Of a stretch of 11,171 bases of DNA, positions 6,792-11,171 are shown in pieces. Origin of the DNA: Verrucomicrobiales bacterium (GTDB lineage Bacteria > Verrucomicrobiota > Verrucomicrobiia > Limisphaerales > SXQI01); contig JAQGOX010000746.1 in assembly GCA_028293365.1 (NCBI GenBank), forward strand, positions 1-11,171, in the 5' to 3' direction. Within the stretch, counting starts at the first letter, position 1. Each line of letters opens with the position of its first letter. The notes beneath the pieces are model-generated. The model did not search any database, was not told the DNA's origin, and saw only the letters and a program-made list of their open reading frames with translations. The position numbers were made by a program, and so were the translations under genes.

Positions 6792-7376
6792 ATGAATAAC
6801 ACGTTAAATCAATTCATTGGAAAAACAGGTCTAACAAAAACTAAAGGAGTGATTCTCGCCTCTCTGGTTTTGGGAGCGGCGGCTCTGTCATTCCTTGGGG
6901 CAGTTCAAACAGTCAAGGCGAATGATGATCATCGCGGAGATTCGGATCAGGGTGCGGGTTCCGATGCTCTCCAGGGCACCTGGATTGTCCAGGTATCACT
7001 CGACCCGGCAACATTTCCGAGTCCACTTCCGCCCGGAGTGATGCTTAAGTTCACGAGACTTGAAACCTATGATGTGGGAGGCGGCGTGGTAGCATCGAAT
7101 AACGGGCCCGGAGCTGGAGGTCCAGCCGGTCAGGGGAATTGGACCGCAGTCGGCCACCATCAGTTTGCAGCTACAGAGCTGCGTCTTGGCTTCACTGCGG
7201 CGAACGTCTTCACGGGCATCAGCAAGATTCGAAGCCGCCTTGCCCTCAACAAGAATGGCGATGAATTCGATGCGATCATACAGACGGATATCTACCTCCC
7301 GGACGGAACTCTCCTTCCGCTTCATCCGGCCGGAACTTCCCATGGCGTCCGCGTCCCTATCGAACCGTTGAACTGA
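6792..7376 (+). CDS. Small exported protein of unknown function
   Basis: A 194-residue protein with a long N-terminal signal peptide: polar and basic residues 1-19, a hydrophobic core (about 20-38), and a likely signal peptidase I site after V-K-A at 41-43. The mature part is glycine-rich in the middle and begins with an ALQGTWIVQVS strand. Alternating hydrophobic strands such as GNWTAVGHHQFAATELRL and SRLALNKNGDEFDAIIQTDI follow, a pattern suggesting a small beta-barrel or lipocalin-like fold. That is a guess from pattern, and I do not recognise the family. No cysteine or catalytic motif is evident. A purine-rich GAAAGAAG about 8 bases upstream may serve as the ribosome site. The gene carries the third copy of the promoter-like motif, so it is probably co-regulated with the kinase and pseudopilin genes. 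A strong hairpin follows the stop. Confidence 0.82.
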   Translation: MNNTLNQFIGKTGLTKTKGVILASLVLGAAALSFLGAVQTVKANDDHRGDSDQGAGSDALQGTWIVQVSLDPATFPSPLPPGVMLKFTRLETYDVGGGVVASNNGPGAGGPAGQGNWTAVGHHQFAATELRLGFTAANVFTGISKIRSRLALNKNGDEFDAIIQTDIYLPDGTLLPLHPAGTSHGVRVPIEPLN

Positions 7377-7408
7377 GACTACCAGGGAACGGATCGGAAG
7401 GCCTCACC

Positions 7409-7439
7409 GGGTTTCTCAACTCCTCCGACTGAGAAACCC
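7409..7439 (+). terminator. Strong hairpin after the exported-protein gene
   Basis: GGGTTTCTCA (7409-7418) and TGAGAAACCC (7430-7439) form a perfect 10-bp stem with an 11-base loop, 33 bases after the stop at 7376. No U-rich tract follows on the plus strand, so it may act as a factor-dependent or imperfect terminator, or as an mRNA 3'-end stabiliser. Confidence 0.5.
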
Positions 7440-7499
7440 AAAATCGAACTATCAAAACAAAGCCACAAAATATGGCTTGAAGTCCTTTCTTCTCCATTA

Positions 7500-7637
7500 A
7501 TGGCAATCAAGAAACACATGAACAACCGAATAAAACCCGCACTGATCGCAGTTTCCGCTTACTTGCTGACCTCAATTGCTGCCGGCTGGTTTTACAAAAC
7601 GCACGGCTGCGCAAATGGGCGTGCCACTGCAATGTAG
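7500..7637 (+). pseudogene. Orphan signal-anchor fragment, 5' remnant of a broken exported-protein gene
   Basis: An ATG at 7500 (or in frame at 7518) opens 45 codons ending in TAG at 7635-7637. The product has a basic start, MNNRIKPALIAVSAYLLTS, and one hydrophobic helix, a typical signal peptide or anchor. The stop falls exactly where FG-GAP homology begins in another frame (NVGDHNFLYHNDGNG, from about 7631). I read this as the front end of an exported-protein gene joined out of frame to an unrelated or deleted body. It could instead be a genuine 39-45 residue membrane peptide, but the neighbouring coding remnant makes that less likely. Confidence 0.5.
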
Positions 7638-7705
7638 GTGATCACAACTTCCTCTATCATAACGATGGAAACGGGACCTTCACGAAAATCGAATCAGGAA
7701 GTCTC

Positions 7706-9127
7706 GTGAACGACGGCAGTTTGACCTCCGTCGATGCTGCCTGGGCAGACTACGATAACGATGGATTCATGGATGTTGTCATCGCCAACGAACGGGTTAA
7801 TGGCTTGTTCCACAATAATGGAAACAGCAACCACTGGATCAACCTTAAGCTGGTGGGCACCGCATCCAACCGTTCTGCGATTGGCGCGAAAGTCAGAATC
7901 AAGGCAACGATCGCTGGCAGAGCCTTCTGGCAACGCCGTGACATAACCGGGAGTGGCAGTCTGGGGAGCCAATCGGACCTCCGGGCCAGCTTCGGCCTGG
8001 GTGACGCGACCAACATTGACACCGTACGAATCGAATGGCCTTCAGGGACAGTTCAGGAGTTGCACGACCTCGGGACGAAACAATTCCTCATCGTGACCGA
8101 ACCCGCACGCTTGAAGGGCAATGTGGTCGGCGGAGTTTATGGCGTGACCTACCGATGGGATGATTCACAGACTAATGCGACCCTTGTAGCGGCGGAAGGC
8201 CTGGATGAAGATATCGATATTCAGGAGCAAGGTGAGACGCACGCGCAGGTCTGGCATTATCCGAGCCGCGCTGAGTGTTTGAAATGCCACACGCCAGCAG
8301 CCGGTTGGTCTTTGGGTTTCAATACGTGGCAGCTCAATCGGGAGTTCAATTACGGTGGAATTACCAACAACCAGATCGCCGCACTCAATCAGGCCGGTTA
8401 CTTCAGCACGAACGTGACCGGCATTCAAACCCTGCGTGCGTTGGCAGCCGCCACCAACACGGCCTGGAGCCTGGAATATCGTGTTCGTTCGTACCTCGCG
8501 GCCAATTGTGCGCAATGTCATCAACCCGGCACTGACTGCCTCGCGAAGTGGGATGCGCGGATCACAACTCCGACGGCCGCCGCCGGGATCATCAATGGTC
8601 CGCTCGTGTTTCCAGCACCAGCGGATCCGAAAGGTCGCGTGGTCGTTCCAGGTTCCCTCGACCACTCAATGATGTTCTTCAATATTTCCAATTTAAAAAT
8701 GCCGCCACTCGCCACCACGGTCGTGAACACTCAGGCCGTCAATTTATTGAGCGAGTGGATCACCAACGGCTTGGCCAATTACCAAAGCTTTGCTGACTGG
8801 CAGTTGGCCTTTTTCAACTCGACCGACCTTCCAACCGCTGCGCCCGATGCCGATCCCGATGGCGACGGCACTGTGAACCAATTGGAATATTTGGTCGGCA
8901 GCAATCCTTTGGTTTCTGGCGATGCCTGGAAAACCAGCATTCAACCGAACGCATCCTCAGTTCAAATCCGTTTTCCACGCCTGGCCAATCGCGCCTTCGA
9001 AGTTCAATGGTGTCCCTGGTATGGCTGGTTAGCATGGTACTGCCAGAGATACTTTCCGGCATTGTTGGCGCCGTTGTGGCGCAAGACCGTTCGGGAATGG
9101 CGCACCTTGCGATTGAGAAACAACTAA
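7706..9127 (+). CDS. Chimeric frame: FG-GAP/ASPIC segment joined to diheme cytochrome c C-terminal part (probable pseudogene)
   Basis: The frame is open from 7481 to 9127, but its first usual start is GTG 7706, inside a domain: FG-GAP-like sequence already starts near 7631. From GTG, residues 11-27 hold an FG-GAP calcium loop (D15, D17, D19, D23). Residues 50-118 match the UnbV/ASPIC domain (AIGAKVRI, FGLGDATNIDTVRIEWPSG). At about 136-145 the sequence switches to the C-terminal part of an SO2930-type diheme cytochrome c: YGVTYRW, heme sites CLKCH (191-195) and CAQCH (268-272), and KMPP (331-334). Residues 380-400 form an EF-hand/thrombospondin type 3-like DADPDGDG loop. After FEVQW (431-435) the sequence no longer looks like this family and a different frame opens. 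With no natural N-terminus and two domain switches, it is most likely a decayed recombinant or an assembly chimera. Confidence 0.7.
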   Translation: MNDGSLTSVDAAWADYDNDGFMDVVIANERVNGLFHNNGNSNHWINLKLVGTASNRSAIGAKVRIKATIAGRAFWQRRDITGSGSLGSQSDLRASFGLGDATNIDTVRIEWPSGTVQELHDLGTKQFLIVTEPARLKGNVVGGVYGVTYRWDDSQTNATLVAAEGLDEDIDIQEQGETHAQVWHYPSRAECLKCHTPAAGWSLGFNTWQLNREFNYGGITNNQIAALNQAGYFSTNVTGIQTLRALAAATNTAWSLEYRVRSYLAANCAQCHQPGTDCLAKWDARITTPTAAAGIINGPLVFPAPADPKGRVVVPGSLDHSMMFFNISNLKMPPLATTVVNTQAVNLLSEWITNGLANYQSFADWQLAFFNSTDLPTAAPDADPDGDGTVNQLEYLVGSNPLVSGDAWKTSIQPNASSVQIRFPRLANRAFEVQWCPWYGWLAWYCQRYFPALLAPLWRKTVREWRTLRLRNN

Positions 9128-9162
9128 TAACAGTGGTAATCGCCACAACGAGCCTTGCGTAG
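9007..9162 (+). other. Short hydrophobic open frame at the end of the chimera
   Basis: In the frame one base back from the cytochrome frame, ATG 9007 opens 51 codons to TAG at 9160-9162. The peptide begins MVSLVWLVSMVLPEILSGIV and ends IEKQLITVVIATTSLA. It looks more protein-like than the arginine- and tryptophan-rich tail of the main frame at the same position. It may be the remnant of another gene's C-terminus brought in by recombination. I cannot assign a family. Confidence 0.3.
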
Positions 9163-9241
9163 CCGCTTGGCAGTCTGAGAAATATACCTCTTTTGTTTCC
9201 TTGGTGTAAAAACCCATCTCCAGCGCCTCAAATGCCGGAAC

Positions 9242-11101
9242 TCAAACACGGGGCATGCCATAACCGATCGAGTTTAGTGCCTCTCGGAATGCCTTCTCCT
9301 TATCCTCGAGCACAACCAGGCCTCGATCTCCGGTCCGTTGACAAAGCTTGCTCATCCTGGAATTGGACGCGATGAGATCTGCCACTTCCGGGGAAACGCA
9401 TTCAATCATCAGCGCCCTTGCTTTAAACACGCAGGCGTTGCCGCGCTTTTGAATGTTTGCCAGAAATCCTTCCACCGTTTCCGGCAATGGCTGCGGATCG
9501 CACGCACTCAGAAAGGCTCGAAATTGCGCGACGCCAGCGCCATTCTCGACCGACTTCAGCGCCCTGGCCTCATCCAGCGACCACTGCGCCGACCCTTCAC
9601 GCTCAGCAAAACTCTGAAGCAACAGCGTCTGGTCGGATGAGAGTTCCCCTTGATCGATGCGAATCCGGCCATTTGGCAGGATACTCAGGGAGACGCCCGG
9701 TTGCGCATCATGCAGCTCATAGGTCTCAGCTTTACCTAGCACAAACGCGCCGAGCGGAGTCAATCGGAAATACTTGAGACCATCATATCGGCTGAGGAAG
9801 ATGAGGTCGTCGGTCCCCCATTGCTCCCGGAAATCGTTTCGGGCGCCGTCTGGATGCTCATACGCAATGTCGATGATACCGAGGGGAGCGGCATATTCGA
9901 AGAGCAGGCACAGCAGGTACCGCTCCTCCATAATGTTCCAACCACCGTATCCGTTGTAGCCAAGGCTGCCGTGCTTCGGGTCGGAAATATACAAACCCCA
10001 ATGGTCACCGCTGGCCACTTGAAACTCAAATCCCGCAGCCAGTAGATATCGAGAGAACTCCCCCGTTTCAACCCAGCGTCCCACTGGGCATTCCTCCAAC
10101 GCGCTGCTGATCGTGCGGCGGCGCGTCGCAGGCGAAGTGAAATTCCGCGCCTCCTTTCCATTCTGGCCCTTGATCGTGTCGATCCGGCTGAATTCGTCGA
10201 TGATCCCGTTGGTCAGCCAGCTCTCCCAAAGGCCCTTAAGCGTCTGGGCGGGGCTCGCTTCGAGCGCGCTTCGCCCGCTCTTGCTCAACGAAAGCTTTTC
10301 GCCGCGCACCGCGGCCAGCTTGGCTGCTTGCAGCAGAAGCGGCCATGAGAAACCCTTCACTGCTCCTATCTCTGGATCCCATTTGTTCCTTTTTTCGATC
10401 AGCGGGAAATAATCATTCCCGCGCAGCAGTTCATCTAGCAGCACACGGGCAGCCGCGGATGGCAAGTGAGTTTTGGCGCTCACCGCGAGCTTTTCCTGTT
10501 CTGCCAATCGTAAAACTGTGCGCAAGTCATGAATCGCTTCCTGCTCGGTCATCCGCTGCAGCAGAGGTGCTTTCTCCGATTTATAAATCACTTTGTCTCC
10601 GTCCCACTCTCGCGAAGTCCGATCCCGCGGCTCACGAGTCGGAATCTCTGCCAGCGTCGTCAATTCCGTCGCGGCTGGCTCCGGAACGAAGGTCAGTAGC
10701 TTCTCACGCAAATCAGCCGGGATCGCCATCGCGGATTCGCCCGGCGCTCGGTGCAGAAATAGACGCAGCAACGTCGGTTTCTTTTGCCAACGATTGCCGT
10801 CCTGCACTTCGAGAACAGGCAACTTGCCGTACTTCGCGCGAAACGCCTCCTGGTTGAAGCTACCGTCAGGATCGTGAACCGCCTCCGCAACCGCGGATTG
10901 TTCCAGCGAACTCAAGCGGCTCCATACTTCCATTGCACCAGGACCGAGGAGGTAACGCTCAAGCGCCTCCATGACGTCAAGTTTCCGTGGCGCCTTCAGT
11001 TTGATACCTGGCACCAATGTCACAAGCTGCTTCAGATCATCCGCCGTCCGATCATCGAGCACCACGCGCAGGGACCGATCGAAATTCATTTCCGTTCTCA
11101 T
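9242..11101 (-). CDS. Helicase-associated protein, XPB/Ssl2 N-terminal-like (no helicase motor)
   Basis: A 619-residue protein, mostly helical, with no Walker A, DEAD/DEAH or other motor motif. The C-terminal part (about 466-615) follows the pattern of the XPB/Ssl2 N-terminal-like helicase-associated domain: a SLSILPNGRIRI strand region, LPETVEGFLANIQKRGNACVF (539-559), an IECVSPEVADLI segment (566-577), then GLVVLEDKEKAFREALNSIGY. A winged-helix-like segment (LKYFRLTPLGAFVLG, 442-456) precedes it. In other bacteria similar proteins accompany DNA-repair helicases such as XPB, and a partner could lie beyond the right edge. The ATG at 11101 gives the longest frame; ATG 11089 (residue 5) is also plausible. 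It converges on the scrambled region, and no clear terminator lies in 9163-9241. Confidence 0.75.
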   Translation of the reverse strand: MRTEMNFDRSLRVVLDDRTADDLKQLVTLVPGIKLKAPRKLDVMEALERYLLGPGAMEVWSRLSSLEQSAVAEAVHDPDGSFNQEAFRAKYGKLPVLEVQDGNRWQKKPTLLRLFLHRAPGESAMAIPADLREKLLTFVPEPAATELTTLAEIPTREPRDRTSREWDGDKVIYKSEKAPLLQRMTEQEAIHDLRTVLRLAEQEKLAVSAKTHLPSAAARVLLDELLRGNDYFPLIEKRNKWDPEIGAVKGFSWPLLLQAAKLAAVRGEKLSLSKSGRSALEASPAQTLKGLWESWLTNGIIDEFSRIDTIKGQNGKEARNFTSPATRRRTISSALEECPVGRWVETGEFSRYLLAAGFEFQVASGDHWGLYISDPKHGSLGYNGYGGWNIMEERYLLCLLFEYAAPLGIIDIAYEHPDGARNDFREQWGTDDLIFLSRYDGLKYFRLTPLGAFVLGKAETYELHDAQPGVSLSILPNGRIRIDQGELSSDQTLLLQSFAEREGSAQWSLDEARALKSVENGAGVAQFRAFLSACDPQPLPETVEGFLANIQKRGNACVFKARALMIECVSPEVADLIASNSRMSKLCQRTGDRGLVVLEDKEKAFREALNSIGYGMPRV

Positions 11102-11171
11102 CGTTCGGGAAACACTGAAGCAGACCTTGAAATTGAACTCAACTGCTGTCCCGGATTTTTTTAATAAAACC

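Noticed and set aside
7460..7478. AAGCCA/TGGCTT hairpin before the signal-anchor fragment
   Set aside because: A six-pair stem without a U-run or a regulatory context; likely chance.
8165..8665. 166-residue minus-strand frame opposite the cytochrome segment
   Set aside because: The plus strand holds the two CXXCH heme sites and conserved family sequence, so the minus frame is a shadow.
9951..9958. CGTTGTAG half-motif
   Set aside because: It lies inside the helicase-associated gene with no TTGTAACCT at the correct distance.

Overview
The window looks like a piece of a Verrucomicrobiota chromosome (Pedosphaerales or Chthoniobacterales type). This is an inference from gene families: an ECF sigma factor beside a Ser/Thr kinase with a WD40 tail, a pseudopilin ending in the H-X9-DG motif, FG-GAP/ASPIC and diheme-cytochrome segments with an EF-hand-like tail, and weak or absent Shine-Dalgarno sites. 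No rRNA, tRNA or CRISPR array was seen.

Layout. 1-1408, minus strand: a TetR repressor gene followed by, and overlapping through GTGA, an ABC1/AarF/UbiB-type atypical kinase gene that runs off the left edge. A good sigma-70-like promoter lies between two near-identical 14-bp palindromes, the likely TetR operators. 1473-1621: a 131-bp MITE-like insertion with 9-bp target duplications and 10-bp inverted repeats. 1736-7376, plus strand: an ECF sigma factor gene, a large membrane Ser/Thr kinase with 14 WD40-like repeats, a pseudopilin-like protein, and a small exported protein of unknown function. 7409-7439: a strong hairpin. 7500-9162: a scrambled region holding an orphan signal-anchor fragment, an FG-GAP/ASPIC segment joined to the C-terminal part of a diheme cytochrome c, and a frame change at the end; probably a decayed chimera. 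9242-11101, minus strand: a helicase-associated (XPB/Ssl2 N-terminal-like) protein without helicase motifs.

Main discovery. The bipartite sequence TTGTAACCT-N11-CGTTGTAG occurs three times, identical in all 17 fixed positions and in spacing. Each copy sits just upstream of one of the three genes following the sigma factor: the kinase (2497-2524), the pseudopilin (5812-5839) and the exported protein (6698-6725). It resembles an ECF-type promoter (TGTAAC-like -35, CGTT-like -10). The simplest model is that the sigma factor at 1736-2482 drives three separate transcripts encoding a membrane kinase, a pilin-like surface protein and an exported protein, forming a self-contained sigma-kinase-envelope regulon. 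The motif overlaps the longest-ORF starts of the kinase and the pseudopilin, so it also indicates shorter true starts, 31 and 32 nt below the motif.
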